From positions 4,257,147 through 4,321,146 of the forward strand of contig OX442429.1 of the NCBI GenBank assembly GCA_949361645.1: a stretch of DNA of 64,000 nucleotides, written 5' to 3'. Each line of letters begins with the position of its first letter. The first letter of the stretch is position 1. Under the pieces are notes generated by a model, which saw only the letters and a list, made by a program, of their open reading frames with translations, was not told where the DNA came from and did no database searches. A program made the position numbers and the translations under genes. The DNA comes from Spongilla lacustris (lineage: Eukaryota > Porifera > Demospongiae > Spongillida > Spongillidae). This document shows positions 1-11,999 of the stretch, in pieces.

Positions 1-2171
1 GGGAGGGAGGGAGGGAGGGAGGGAGGGAGGGAGGGAGGGAGGGAGGGAGGGAGGGAGGGAGGGAGGGAGGGAGGGAGGGAGGGAGGGAGGGAGGGAGGGA
101 GGGAGGGAGGGAGGGAGGGAGGGAGGGAGGGAGGGAGGGAGGGAGGGAGGGAGGGAGGGAGGGAGGGAGGGAGGGAGGGAGGGAGGGAGGGAGGGAGGGA
201 GGGAGGGAGGGAGGGAGGGAGGGAGGGAGGAGGGAGGGAGGGAGGGAGGGAGGGAGGGAGGGAGGGAGGGAGGGAGGGAGGGAGGGAGGGAGGGAGGGAG
301 GGAGGGAGGGAGGGAGGGAGGGAGGGAGGGAGGGAGGGAGGGAGGGAGGGAGGGAGGGAGGGAGGGAGGGAGGGAGGGAGGGAGGGAGGGAGGGAGGGAG
401 GGAGGGAGGGAGGGAGGGAGGGAGGGAGGGGGGGGAGGGAGGGAGGGGGGGGAGGGAGGGAGGGGGGGGGGGGAGGGAGGGAGGGAGGGGGGAGGGAGGG
501 AGGGAGGGAGGGAGGGAGGGAGGGAGGGAGGGAGGGAGGGAGGGAGGGAGGGAGGGAGGGAGGGAGGGAGGGAGGGAGGGAGGGAGGGAGGGAGGGAGGG
601 AGGGAGGGAGGGGAGGGAGGGAGGGAGGGAGGGAGGGAGGGAGGGAGGGAGGGAGGGAGGGAGGGAGGGAGGGAGGGAGGGAGGGAGGGAGGGAGGGAGG
701 GAGGGGGGGAGGGAGGGAGGGAGGGAGGGAGGGAGGGAGGGAGGGAGGGAGGGAGGGAGGGAGGGAGGGAGGGAGGGAGGGAGGGAGGGAGGGAGGGAGG
801 GAGGGAGGGAGGGAGGGAGGGAGGGAGGGAGGGAGGGAGGGAGGGAGGGAGGGAGGGAGGGGGGAGGGAGGGAGGGAGGGAGGGAGGGAGGGAGGGAGGG
901 AGGGAGGGAGGGAGGGAGGGAGGGAGGGAGGGAGGGAGGGAGGGAGGGAGGAGGGAGGGAGGGAGGGAGGGAGGGAGGGAGGGAGGGAGGGAGGGAGGGA
1001 GGGAGGGAGGGAGGAGGGAGGGAGGGAGGGAGGGAGGGAGGGAGGGAGGGAGGGAGGGAGGGAGGGAGGGAGGGAGGGAGGGAGGGAGGGAGGGAGGGAG
1101 GGAGGGAGGGAGGGAGGGAGGGAGGGAGGGAGGGAGGGAGGGAGGGAGGGAGGGAGGGAGGGAGGGAGGGAGGGAGGGAGGGAGGGAGGGAGGGAGGGAG
1201 GGAGGGAGGGAGGGAGGGAGGGAGGGAGGGAGGGAGGGAGGGAGGGAGGGAGGGAGGGAGGGAGGGAGGGAGGGAGGGAGGGAGGGAGGGAGGGAGGGAG
1301 GGAGGGAGGGAGGGAGGGAGGGAGGGAGGGAGGGAGGGAGGGAGGGAGGGAGGGAGGGAGGGAGGGAGGGAGGGAGGGAGGGAGGGAGGGAGGGAGGGAG
1401 GGAGGGAGGGAGGGAGGGAGGGAGGGAGGGAGGAGGGAGGGAGGGAGGGAGGGAGGGAGGGAGGGAGGGAGGGAGGGAGGGAGGGAGGGAGGGAGGGAGG
1501 GAGGGAGGGGGGGAGGGAGGGAGGGGGGGGAGGGAGGGAGGGGGGGGGGGGAGGGAGGGAGGGAGGGGGGAGGGAGGGAGGGAGGGAGGGAGGGAGGGAG
1601 GGAGGGAGGGAGGGAGGGAGGGAGGGAGGGAGGGAGGGAGGGAGGGAGGGAGGGAGGGAGGGAGGGAGGGAGGGAGGAGGGAGGGAGGGAGGGAGGGAGG
1701 GAGGGAGGGAGGGAGGGAGGGAGGGAGGGAGGGAGGGAGGGAGGGAGGGAGGGAGGGAGGGAGGGAGGGAGGGAGGGAGGGAGGGAGGGAGGGAGGGGGG
1801 GAGGGAGGGAGGGAGGGAGGGAGGGAGGGAGGGAGGGAGGGAGGGAGGGAGGGAGGGAGGGAGGGAGGGAGGGAGGGAGGGAGGGAGGGAGGGAGGGAGG
1901 GAGGGAGGGAGGGAGGGAGGGAGGGAGGGAGGGGGGAGGGAGGGAGGGGGGGAGGGAGGGAGGGGGGGGAGGGAGGGAGGGGGGGGGAGGGAGGGAGGGG
2001 GGGGAGGGAGGGAGGGAGGGAGGGAGGGAGGGAGGGAGGGAGGGAGGGAGGGAGGGAGGGAGGAGGGAGGGAGGGAGGGAGGGAGGGAGGGAGGGAGGGA
2101 GGGAGGGAGGAGGGAGGGAGGGAGGGAGGGAGGGAGGGAGGGAGGGAGGGAGGGAGGGAGGGAGGGAGGGA
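1..2171. repeat. (GGGA)n homopurine simple-sequence tract
   Basis: An almost unbroken GGGA tetranucleotide array fills the first 2.17 kb, interrupted only by 3-base-short units and occasional longer G runs. It stops at an assembly gap, so its true length is unknown. G-rich strand composition of this kind can form G-quadruplex or triplex DNA (general knowledge). There is no coding potential. Two clusters of long G runs, near 428-492 and 1508-1571, have almost the same order of run lengths, which suggests a duplication of about 1.08 kb inside the array. Confidence 0.98.
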
Positions 2172-2371
2172 NNNNNNNNNNNNNNNNNNNNNNNNNNNNN
2201 NNNNNNNNNNNNNNNNNNNNNNNNNNNNNNNNNNNNNNNNNNNNNNNNNNNNNNNNNNNNNNNNNNNNNNNNNNNNNNNNNNNNNNNNNNNNNNNNNNNN
2301 NNNNNNNNNNNNNNNNNNNNNNNNNNNNNNNNNNNNNNNNNNNNNNNNNNNNNNNNNNNNNNNNNNNNNNN
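2172..2371. other. Assembly gap (200 N)
   Basis: Exactly 200 N bases, a conventional scaffold gap size, directly after the GGGA tract; the short flank after it (2372-2410) is still purine rich, so the gap lies inside or at the edge of the repeat. Confidence 0.99.
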
Positions 2372-3177
2372 AGGGAGAGGCGAGGAAAGGGAGGGAGAGG
2401 AGAGGAAGGGTACATACATGTATAAGGACTTCACAAGAGTACAGGGACACCAACAAGGTACATGTAATCACATTGCATTTTGGCTACAGCACTACTGTTT
2501 CATTGCAACGACACATGCATGGGTCAAAAAGACCTACATGTGTGCACAGAAATATTGAAATGGCTGTGCATGCTAGTAACAAAACATTGCAATTGAACAA
2601 TGTTGGAATGTGCACTACTCCTTTTGAACACAACACGTGGTAGCACAGTTTTATAGATGAACTATTTGCTACTGCAAGTACCATGATACATGTATCAGCT
2701 GAAGCCACTAGAACACTATGCAGCTTCAAACAGATACACTTCTTGTGATAGGCCTTGTACAAAAATACATTGGCTTGTGTACAAACTCAGAAGAAAGTTT
2801 TCTGTCTCAAAAGCACATAAGGCTGTATTGTCGATGGGATGAGCTTGTTATATCTTGTTTTCAAGGCGGCTCTAATATGCATTTCAAAGTAAACAGTACC
2901 TGTAAAAAGAGACCTAGCAACTTGGTCAAGTTGTTCCTCATGTATGACTGTATGTACATACAAGAAATCTGTTGGCACTTATTACTAGTAGCTTGTTGTA
3001 CATGTATCACACATGGATGGGTCCTGTTCAATTCAATTTGCTAAGTGAGTACATGGAGCCACAACATTCTAAATGCCTCTGGTGTACAGTTAGTGCATGG
3101 TAAATCCTAAATCGATGCTCCTTCTGTAGCCTGCATTTATCCAGATTAGCTGAAACTGTATGGTTGTGGAGCCAGAA

Positions 3178-3305
3178 ACAGAGCTGATTGTGGGGCTGGA
3201 CCAGAGCTGATTGTGGGGCTGAACCAGAGCTGGTTGTAGGCTGGACCAGAGCTGGAGGTGGGCTGGACCAGAGCTTGTTGTAGGCTGGACCAGAGCTGGT
3301 TGTGC
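3178..3305. repeat. Short GCTGGACCAGA minisatellite
   Basis: About five to six imperfect tandem copies of a 21-24 bp unit built around GCTGGACCAGAGCT, with variable TGATTGTGGG or TGTAG filling. The unit resembles the GCTTGGAC words of the minisatellite at 23057-23392, but the similarity is short. No function is evident. Confidence 0.75.
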
Positions 3306-4879
3306 AACTGATGGGCCATTTCAACTGATTGAGTGTAAAAACATCACCTCTTCACAACAATCAATTGTACCCATATTTAACCCAACATAGCAGATGAAAA
3401 GATATATCTATTGGACCTCGATGACGCCCCCCATCGGCTCTGACAGTGCACTTCCACAACATAACTCTTTTTAAGTAACAATGCACACACAAAACATTAA
3501 ATCTATGTATTCTGATGGCACAAATTAAATCATAAGTACCTTTTCTTCTGAGCTAATGCAGGCCAAACTTTAATAAGTTCAACAAAAGAACAGAACAACC
3601 AACCAACTTTATAAAATAACTATTCAGTTTTGCTGCACCAGCCCCAAATGGCAAAACACTGAGATTTTGGATGCAACTACAATTTCATTGCCCAGCTTCC
3701 TATACATGGTGGTAGCATCCTGGTGGTTAAGTGGAAGCAATCCCGCACAACCAAATGGGGAGGGAACCCCCACATTTACATGTTGAGTGTTGTTCCTTAG
3801 TAACCCCTCCCCCCCCCCCCCCCCCCCCGGCTTTTCATAAGCGGCCCTTTAAAATGGAAGCATCCCTAAAAATGGCAGTAGCTGTTATACAGACTTACAT
3901 AGAAACTATCTCTCCCTTCAGACATGCTGTGGAGTCACTCACTCTCCTTCCTACCACATACCAGTTTTGCTAGTGAGGATATCAGACAAACCAACAGCAA
4001 CGTTCTTCAGCCATGTGCTCTCCTTTCTATACAACACCTGTACCAGGAAGGCCAAAACAGAAGTGAACGCAGTCTGCTGGAACACGTCTGCATACATATG
4101 CATACAATGTACATGTACATATACATGTATCAATGTTGGTCAGTTTTATTTTATATTGCAATACCCATAGTATTTTTGATTAGTGGTTGTTAATAGCAAC
4201 CTAAATATATTCATATACCATAACAGCATGATTAGTGATCCAGAATGAGCAAGGTGCTACAACTAGTGATACAGACACAAAATTGGATGCGCTAAAATGA
4301 TGCGCAATTGCTCTCAGTACTCTTCTGAAAAGATTTTGACAAAGAATGTAGCAGTTCTCATGGCTTGATGAAGATACATGTTGTAGGTGTGCCAAACCTG
4401 AAGTGTTGTGTAATCATAATGATTGAGAGCAGGATTGTTGAAAGGAGAACTTTAGCACATGGCTATCTGGACCAGCAGCATGGTGGTACTGATCAACATA
4501 ACCATGCAATGACACTCTTGAAACAAGAACAAGCACAAGAAGGGCCCAATTGCAAAAGTTCTTCTAACAATACTAGATGATGGATTGACTAAGTTGCATA
4601 CTTTGTTGCCATAGAGAAACTTGCATTCTCAAAGTATCAAACTTAAAGCACGGCATGGAATTGGTACTGAATACACTAATAAAAATGCTAGGAAAACCTT
4701 TTGCCACTTTATTGCTGCTTGAACAACTCATGGCTCTAAAAAGAGCCAGTACTAAAAGAACTGATACTAACATCAAACAGTAACTCACCTAATTCCCACA
4801 AACATATATATAGTTCATACAATGTATGTACATAATATAGTCCCATACAGTTGGACACAATTCATATATATGCATGTGA

Positions 4880-4950
4880 TGTCCGGCCAAGACAGGCCAA
4901 TGACCAGTCAATTTACATATTGACTGCCAGCCAAATGAAATGTCCGGCCA
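4880..4950. repeat. MITE-like hairpin with TGTCCGGCCA ends
   Basis: TGTCCGGCCA occurs at both ends of a 70-bp stretch, in direct orientation, and the interior contains short inverted blocks (GACCAGTCAA against TTGACTGCCAG) around an AT-rich centre. It lies in the sequence that follows the last recognised neurochondrin exon, so it would be an intronic insertion. Small palindromic elements like this are common in invertebrate introns; the family assignment is not made. Confidence 0.4.
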
Positions 4951-5017
4951 TTCATGACAAACTGTTTCCAATACTGATGTATATGCATACGTAGTGTGTG
5001 ATGACAATGACACATAC

Positions 5018-6049
5018 CTCCTCTCCTACAGCTATCACAGACAACAGCAGTGAGCCCAGTTCAAACTTCACCTTATCCTACGGGTTCCATTCATACCTTT
5101 AGCACATCACACCCAATATCCAGTAGGCCCTTACCTGCCGACTCTTGAATTCTTGGCCAAGGAATTCAACCACTGGAACCACTGACTGAATATGAGCAGA
5201 TATGGCCTCTTTGGATGACAGCAGACTAAGCAAAAGTGACTTGGACTCCATTTGCCCTTATGGGACAATTAAGTGACTGTTGGAGGCCATGTCCAAATGT
5301 AAAACCCTCTCACATTCCTGATGCAGTGCAAAGCACTGGGCTATAGCCTCCAAGGAGTTACACCTAAAGAGGTGCTCCCGACCCAGATCTGAGCAACTTA
5401 ATGCTTGAAGACACTGGAGGGAGTCTCCAATTAGAACACGGTCCTCCTCACAAGGGTAACTGTGGGAGAGAGCGAGTTATTGAGTTATGTGCTACCAAAC
5501 TCAGCCAACCCACACTGAGGTGATAATTTTGTTCAAGATTGGTAACTTTGCCGTGACCTGTGGGTGCAGGACCTGTCAGGAAGGATAAGTTGCGAGTATT
5601 ATGAATCAAAGGCTTAGGGCCACCAGTCCGAAGGGATCGAGAGAGAGTAGATAACTTACTAGCTCTGGGTCTGTGCAGAAGCAGGCCAGAACTGCTACTG
5701 CGATCTTTTGGTACACTGTCTCCGCGCAACCTTCTGGTGTAATGGCTACAACAAAAAGCAGCCGACAATAATACTAACTTATCTATTAATGTCGCTAAAG
5801 GCGCACGTGTTTCTCACATGTAGACAGCAACCGATTCAAGAACGAAAACCCGATGGCATCAAACACTTTCCTTCGAGTGACCTGGTCGGCCTCGTTGGAT
5901 TTGACGAGCTTCGTTACCTACAAGAGGCACAACGAATTGCAAAATCGGGGTTTGCAATATGCAGGTCGTGTTACCAAAAGAAGTGCGGCCATTCTTTCGT
6001 TGTCCGTCTTCGCGTTCCTAAGAAGTTTAAGGCAACGATTGCAATCCAT
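5018..6049 (-). CDS. NCDN: Neurochondrin (norbin) homologue, first seven exons
   Basis: Neurochondrin is a cytoplasmic armadillo-like protein; in vertebrates it binds receptors and regulates signalling. On the minus strand the exons are 6049-5975, 5917-5818, 5745-5660, 5557-5514, 5459-5314, 5256-5135 and 5077-5018. All junctions are GT/AG and the phases agree throughout (209 residues in total). Introns are 57, 72, 102, 54, 57 and 57 nt. Diagnostic stretches include [32 protein letters not shown] and [10 protein letters not shown], which follow the order known from vertebrate neurochondrin (compared from memory). The start is the first in-frame ATG after an upstream stop. An apparent in-frame TAA at 5258-5260 lies inside the 57-nt intron GTGAGA...CATAAG, so it is not a break. 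The last exon ends at a GTATGT donor; the C-terminal two thirds of the protein were not found, so the gene is partial here, either truncated or with undetected exons. Confidence 0.82.
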
Positions 6050-7773
6050 GTTGGGCCGGTATCGCACTAAACAAGTAGGAACCACGTTCAGCGTTAGTCT
6101 CGGTCCCAGACCCAGTTCACCGTAGCAGAAGATGGATTACGCAACCCCAATTTTTAAAAAATAACTTTGGGACAATTAGTAAGAGAAAATTATTTTTGAC
6201 AGGGATTTTTACCCATAGGTGCTAAACTATACATGGTGTAGAGAGTGTTGTGGTGAACTGGACCGAGACTAGTTCTGCCACTGCTATTTGAAACAGCAAG
6301 CATGATGTAATCCATCTGCAGGCATTGGGTCTGGGAATGACTTACTTTCATCCAGCTGCATAGGTACATGTGAGGTCTGGTATAAGAAGTATTAAAGCAT
6401 CTTTTGGATTCAGCTAGCTTAGTGGCAATGTCACATGACAATGGCAATATAAAATTATAATCATCATGTCTAATATTATAATTATATACATGTATAATTG
6501 CCCTGTGTGAATTGGATTACATGCAACAAAATAAATTAACTACAACAACAATTGGGAATTAACTAGGAGGAGAAAATGTAGTTGAAGAGTATAATCCATG
6601 CATCTAAATAATTCTCATAATTTTCTTTGGTGAAGCTATATACATGTGTGTACATGCATATGCCTTATACACTAATACTTTGCAGCATGTATACATACCA
6701 GGAGCCTAATGGATGCATACTAGGAGCCAGGTAGATGCTTTGCAGTAGTGCATACTGCAAATTTGTCTGTTTCCCAATAGGGATACATACTGGTAAGTGG
6801 CAGTGTGTGTGCCCATTCAGCCTACAAAAAACCTTGTTTTGTTACTTTTAAAAGGACAAATCCAAATAACAGTTATAGCAATGGAGCACATGCTATAGGA
6901 CAGTCCATCATGATTTTTGGTTCCACCGATTTCTGCATACGTAATCATAGTCGACCAATTAGGTAATCATAAATAAACCCAGCTAAATTGAGTTACACAG
7001 GGTATAAACTGCATCCTTGATTTGAATAATTCGGTTCTACTGCTTTTCACTACAAGGGTTTATTTCTTTCCTGGTCGAGGTTATAGCTCCGCAATATTCA
7101 TAAAATCAGACAGAAAGTCAGTTACCTTTTATTTCAGTTTTTCTGTACATATTGGTGCTTATTAGCCCATTTACATACTAGTTCCTTTTATCATTCCAAT
7201 TGGCATGCCGGTGAGTTAAGTTCTTCCACATGTACTTACTTCGAAGTTCTATCTCTACGTAACTGTTGAATAAAAAAATCTCAGTTCTCAATGGATTGGT
7301 GTTAATATGACTCCAGGAAATTTTAGCAATATGCATTTTGGACAGGTTCTAATCTATTGTTTTTGTAGCTATAATGCATGTCAGCAATCACTGTTCAATT
7401 TTAATATTATGAACATATAATCTTTATTCCTGCTTCATGTTCAGGCCAAAATCCAAATGCTATAACAAAGTAGTACAGCCATACAAAAAAAAAACTCACC
7501 AACGTCTGTTAATATCTCATGTAGCTTAGCAACATACATAGCTAGAAATTTAATATGCTATTAATTGTTGTGGATCAGAAAGGAACTCATAGCATGCCAA
7601 AAACCATCATTGATCATGAAGCCTTTAATAATAAGAAGGTTTACAGTCAAAGGCCGAGAGCTACTTCTTTAATGTAGAAAGAGCAGCTGCCAATGGAGAA
7701 TAAGTTATGGGGTTAAAAGATGAGTTCTTATCATGGACCTAGATCCCTAGCTAGGGATATGTTATTATGTAAT
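6050..7773. other. Upstream region of the neurochondrin homologue, no gene seen
   Basis: AT-rich non-coding DNA with scattered TACATGTA words. The stretch 6093-6117 carries a TAGTCTCGGTCCCAGACCC word resembling a motif found several times in elements 2 and 3. The first few hundred bases should hold the neurochondrin promoter; I see no clear TATA box. Confidence 0.4.
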
Positions 7774-7980
7774 TTATTTATTTATTTCCAAAACTTTAAT
7801 AAAATTTATTATCGTACATATGTATATATACAAACAACCATGCACAAAATTACCCCTAACCCTCACACAGGTCCATTGTTGTAGCTTCTGAATTGGAACA
7901 TGCGCTCGAACTAAGACTAGACTTAGCCTGCCATAAATGGAATTCACCATGGTAGTCTTAGTGCAATTGGCTTGCGCCAC
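7774..7980 (-). pseudogene. LINE reverse transcriptase, C-terminal tip fragment
   Basis: The minus-strand reading contains SIYGRLSLVLVRAHVP, which is the same C-terminal block (IYSRLNLHLVRANA) seen more completely at 9091-9665. It is followed in the minus direction by an AT-rich tail with TTTA repeats at 7771-7790, as expected for the 3' end of a retrotransposed LINE copy. This is a short 5'-truncated remnant. Confidence 0.55.
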
Positions 7981-8194
7981 AAGTCATACTGCAAGTTGAG
8001 GGAAAAAAAAAACTGGCCTGCCACTCTTCCCCATGCACCAAATGTTTCTACCACTAGTGGAACACATTTTCAACCCAGTTCAGAGCAGATGGGATCATTA
8101 AATGTGTGATAATGTTATAAAAACAATGTTTGAGATAAAATCTTTAATTATTATATGACGTACTGTACATACAAGTATAGCAAACAAAACCAAA

Positions 8195-8450
8195 CTGAAA
8201 CTAGAACCCAGAGCATGCTGGGTCAACTTCGTGATCGAGGACAAGGCCTGACCTAGCAAGAATGGCTCTTGCATTGGATTGCATAAGGATGAAACTCTGC
8301 CTGCCAAAAAGGTCACCAAGAACTTTGGACTTTGGTGTGTTGGTTATGATGCCTTCACACCTAGCCAAGGAAGAGAGAGCATTACATGCTTCTACTCCCC
8401 AAGGACCATATGATTTCACAGCAAGGGGGACACAAATCCAGCCACGTTCA
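8195..8450 (-). pseudogene. LINE reverse transcriptase, C-terminal fragment
   Basis: The minus strand encodes KSYGPWGVEACNALSSLAR and, further on, QSNARAILARSG, matching the 'ESYGAWGKEA...RANATAILSR' end of the copy at 9091-9665. Only the last part of the protein is present. It is a decayed, 5'-truncated insertion of the same or a sister LINE family. Confidence 0.6.
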
Positions 8451-8459
8451 GTGCATTTA

Positions 8460-8848
8460 GCATCATTTTCGTCTTATGTATTTATTTTTAGTGCATATAT
8501 GATTATATACAAACAACCATGCTTTTGGTTTGGAATGACACATGCTCTGACACCTATGCTCGCTCTAACCTGGCACAGTCCACTATGGCAGCAGGTGCTG
8601 TCACTAGTCAAGCAGAGGATCACAAATACTCATATCTAGAGGCACACCCGGGCATATTTTTCACCCATATTGCCATCGAAACATCAGGAGTACTTGGTCC
8701 ACATTCCCTGATCTTCCTAAGAGAGCTAGGCCACAGGCTCTCAGCCACACCAAAAGCTATAGCTACCTGCTCCAGCACCTTTCAGTGGCTATACAAAGGG
8801 GCAATGCAGCCTCCATCAGAGGAACGCTTTTTCACCTTCCACTACTGA
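8460..8848 (+). pseudogene. LINE C-terminal fragment of a second family
   Basis: The plus strand reads FTHIAIETSGVLGPHSLIFL and RELGHRLSATP followed by a poorly kept 'FQWLYKGAMQ' block. This follows the C-terminal pattern 'vEtlGvlGpeA..fl..lgrri...fL.QrlsvAvqrGNA' of invertebrate LINE reverse-transcriptase proteins (recalled, not searched). The fragment ends with a stop and then an AT-rich tail with TTATT repeats. It is in the opposite orientation to its neighbours. Confidence 0.6.
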
Positions 8849-9090
8849 GTTTTTTGGGTGTTTTTAGGGTTTTAGTGTAAGTGTATTATTTGTTATTATT
8901 GTTGTACACATGTGGTGGTTTGGGATTATTTTATTACCAAAATAAGTAAATAATAATCCATGCACAAAACTTAATTATTATGTATAGGTAGATATAATAA
9001 TAATAATTATTATTATTATAATGCAGAATATCTAGTAAACAGAATATGTAATAAACACAACACTTAAATCACACTACAGTTAATTAAACT

Positions 9091-9665
9091 TTAAGATGGG
9101 AGCCACCTGGAGAGGATCGCTGTTGCATTCGCTCTCACCAAATGCAGGTTGAGCCTACTGTACAGCTCAGACAGCACAGCTGATTTTGTTTTGCCCGATG
9201 TAATGGCAAGACGGGAGGCAAGCATTTTAAATGAATCTATGGCTTCTTTTCCCCAAGCACCATACGACTCTGCAACCAGAGGTATACAACACCACCCCAA
9301 GGCATTGCATTTGGGGTCATTTTCCATGTGTTTGCGCTCTTCAGTGGACAACGCAGCTGCCCCAGCTGACAATCCCGCTACTGATAAAACGTTAGGATTT
9401 AGCGGTGATGTCACTGAGATATCAAAGGCAGCTGGTTTACCAAGGGCCCAATTGGGTAGCAAAATGTCTGCGGGGCGTGAGTGGTCATGGTCTGAAGTAA
9501 GGTTGCTACCCATCTCCACCTTCACACTCAAGTGGGCTCTACGGCAAGTCTCCACCAACACATTGCGCAGATGGTTGTGACGGATGACCACGTCTCCTCC
9601 TTTTTTGCATGTTGTGGCATGGTGACCAAGGGGATCTAATGTGCTGTTTGGGCATATTATTTATT
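9091..9665 (-). pseudogene. LINE reverse transcriptase C-terminal domain, largest copy
   Basis: The minus strand is open from 9665 to 9091. It begins within a zinc-knuckle-like block (CP...LDPLGHHATTC), then GGDVVIRHNHLRNVL, SRPADILLPNWALGKPAAFD and ISVTSPLNP, and ends with a stop after LVRANATAILSRWLPS. The RPADIL...G.PAAFDISV arrangement resembles a PD-(D/E)XK-like core, as in restriction-like endonucleases of some LINEs; that is an inference. No reverse-transcriptase core is attached, so this is a 5'-truncated copy. Downstream on the minus strand (9000-9080) is an ATT/TAA-rich tail. Confidence 0.75.
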
Positions 9666-9765
9666 ATTATTATTTTAAAAGAATAAAGGAATAATCTATA
9701 TTCTAACATAACAGACTAATCAATCACTGATTGGTCTGACATAAAAGCCTTATTGGCTTGGATAA

Positions 9766-10636
9766 TTTCCCAGGTGTTCATCTATTGCAGTTCGGGTAAT
9801 ACCACAGAGAACGCTTTCTAAAGCTGTGGCGATGGCTACTGGTATTGATGTGACTGACCTGTGTGGCATTGACCAACTGTGCTCTGGGTTAAAAGGAAGC
9901 ACTAAAGGAGCAGTACATGTGATGCGGGAAATGTTTTGAAATGGGTATCTTATTAGTAGAAGCAAAAAATGTATTTAATTCTTTGAACAGATATGCTGCC
10001 ATTTGGAATTGCCGTGTTCAGTGGCCATGGTGTTCCAGGTTCATTTTTAACACCTATTGGGAGTACACAGTCTCAACTGCACCTTCTGTCCAAGTATTGC
10101 ATTGGATCCTTTGGGCCACCATGCCATTACTTGCAAGCATGGGGGTGATGTGGTTGCCCGCCACAATAAACTCCGTGATGTTTTTGTGAAGTGTTGTAGG
10201 CGAGCTAATGTATCTGCCCAAGTTGAGGTTGGCAGTGGCTTTGGGCATGACAAACGCTACACCAGACCAGCAGATGTTCTGGTTCTGAACTGGTCTCTTG
10301 GGATGCCAGCTGCATTTGATCTTACCATTACTGCTAAACCCTTCTATTTTGTCTGAAGCGGGAGTGACGGCAGGGTCTGCTGCTTTAGTGGTGGAGTGTC
10401 GCAAACATGATTTGAATGACCCAAAGTACTCTGAGTTGGGCTGGAAATGCACACCACTAGAAGTGGAGACCTATGGCTGTTGGGGTGCTGATGCTGTCGC
10501 ATCTTGCCACTCGTCTGGCCATACCCATGAGGTTCACCCAGTCCCAGGCCACTGCTTCCATTTATGGCAGACTCAGCCTCACTTTGGCGAGGCCCTGTGC
10601 AAGAGCTCTGCTGTCAAGAGCTGTCATCACTGATTG
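9766..10636 (+). pseudogene. LINE reverse transcriptase, internally deleted and frameshifted
   Basis: Parts in order: DVTDLCGIDQLCSGLKG and GAVHVMREMF (about 9830-9940), then after a stop GILLVEAKNVFNSLNR with CRVQWPWCSRFIFNTYW (9941-10060), the reverse-transcriptase block that contains the first catalytic Asp position, here changed (VEAKN instead of VDAKN). The strand then jumps directly to CPSIALDPLGHHAITC and the C-terminal domain (10080-10340), so the YADD half of the polymerase is deleted. A frameshift near 10330 moves the rest (SEAGVTAGSAALVVE, ETYGCWGADAV) to another frame. It cannot encode an active enzyme. Confidence 0.75.
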
Positions 10637-10774
10637 ACAGCATTTTATTTCTTTTGTTGTTTCTTGTGTGTTAATACGAATATGTGTAATAAAAAAATAA
10701 TTAACCTTATACAGTCCAGAAAATGTATTTTAAAAATAATAAGCATAAATGGCAACAATAATGATTAAGAAGTT

Positions 10775-11005
10775 CAGAAAGAGATACTGGGCAGACAGCG
10801 GTTTGTTGAGAATTGCGCATGACAGTCATGCACTAATCCATCCCAATACCTCACTATTTGATTTTTCCCACTTACGAGCAAGTGAGCGAAGTGTTTGATG
10901 AAAAAATTGCTTTTCAACCCAGGTCTCCATCAACTGATACAACAAGAGGTGCGAAGGAGGTTCCTGCTTCAGAGTATTTCTTCCTCGGCTGAAGAGAGAA
11001 TGGCA
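10775..11005 (-). pseudogene. LINE C-terminal remnant of a third type
   Basis: On the minus strand: RKKYSEAGTSFAPLVVSVDG, a stop, then SLARKWEKSNSEVLGWIS and CAILNKPLSA. This follows the recalled pattern 'Y..rv..vE.gtFtPLVfs..Ggmg...f...la..la.kr...y..v..wir.rlsfallrs' at the end of many LINE proteins. Several stops show that it is dead. Confidence 0.6.
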
Positions 11006-11999
11006 GTAACAACTCATGTGTGTGACAGGGTACATTAATTATAACATGAATAATACGTATGCAGCTATCAGAACAAAAAAAGTTTGTCTTGGAAGGAGGG
11101 GTAAGAATAATGAAAAAGACATGAGAGGATTGTGCAGGCATAAAACTAACCATAATGTTGAATGTTTTTACTTAGCACAGATATGTACATGTAAGAAGCA
11201 CTGGGGAGCTGACTGTGCGGAAGACCCCCTCCCGTTGTGTAAATTGACAGATGATGAAAAGAATCACTGAACCTCTGTTGTCAAGACAGCTCCCAGAACT
11301 AGAAAGTGATATAATATTGGTTGTGTGTGAAATCAAACATTAAAGTATGGTTGATGTACTGTATTCTGCAGGCTGCACAAGGCATGCTTACAGCTCTGTA
11401 TGAGGAGAAGCACCTGTGAGCATCCTGATCAAATAGCCAAAGAGCTGGATGAGGTTGCACACAGCAGGATTTCCATCTAGCATGGGCTTAACCATAACAC
11501 TTAAGCTGATGTGAGATTTAATGCAATTTAAAATTCCTTTTTTGGTCCAGTGCTGTTGCAATTGCAATTGGCCTCCATACCTCACATGTATTTCAGTCAG
11601 ATTTCCTTTGATGCTTTCCCAGTCGGAATTCAATACTAATAGTCAAACTGTTTTAACTTGGAAATCCTTTGATATCTCTGTGACCTACTGTTGATCTTAT
11701 CTTGATGGAAGCAGGAGTGTCTGCAGGCTTGGATCAATTACCCTAATCACTGAGGAAAGGAAGCATCGTTCAAATGACGCCAAATTTCATGAGCTTGTTT
11801 GGTTGCATGTTTCCCCCTTTTATGCTACTGCCATCCTCACCAGATCTAGACAATTTATGCTGTTGATTTGCATTGTATTGGGACGGTTTCGAAATAATGT
11901 TAATATTTTTATTGCCTACATATTAATACATCAGTTCATACATACATATAGTACACCAACAATACACATACATACACAAGATCTAACCTACAGTTCTAC
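11006..11999. other. Unassigned host sequence
   Basis: No recognisable gene, RNA or repeat beyond short ORFs. The interval separates two LINE remnants and ends in a TACATA/CATACA-rich stretch (11920-11985). Confidence 0.4.

Larger units (their letters stand above)
2372..5017. other. AT-rich host sequence, no recognised gene
   Basis: Only short ORFs without recognisable domains. It contains a C20 run at 3809-3828, a minisatellite (3178-3305) and a hairpin repeat (4880-4950). If the neurochondrin homologue upstream is complete, its remaining 3' exons should lie here on the minus strand, but I could not find conserved neurochondrin blocks with splice sites, so they may be absent, highly diverged or further left. 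Confidence 0.5.

Noticed and set aside
1..2171. Telomere
   Set aside because: The unit is GGGA, not TTAGGG or a known animal telomere unit, and sequence continues beyond the gap.
3028..3324. 98-codon minus-strand ORF over the minisatellite
   Set aside because: Low-complexity translation of the repeat with no domain or splice support.
5258..5260. Nonsense mutation in neurochondrin
   Set aside because: The TAA lies in a 57-nt GT/AG intron; removing it restores a continuous conserved reading.
5708..6125. Plus-strand ORFs of 90 and 120 codons
   Set aside because: They are antisense to the spliced neurochondrin exons, whose reading is conserved and has proper splice sites.
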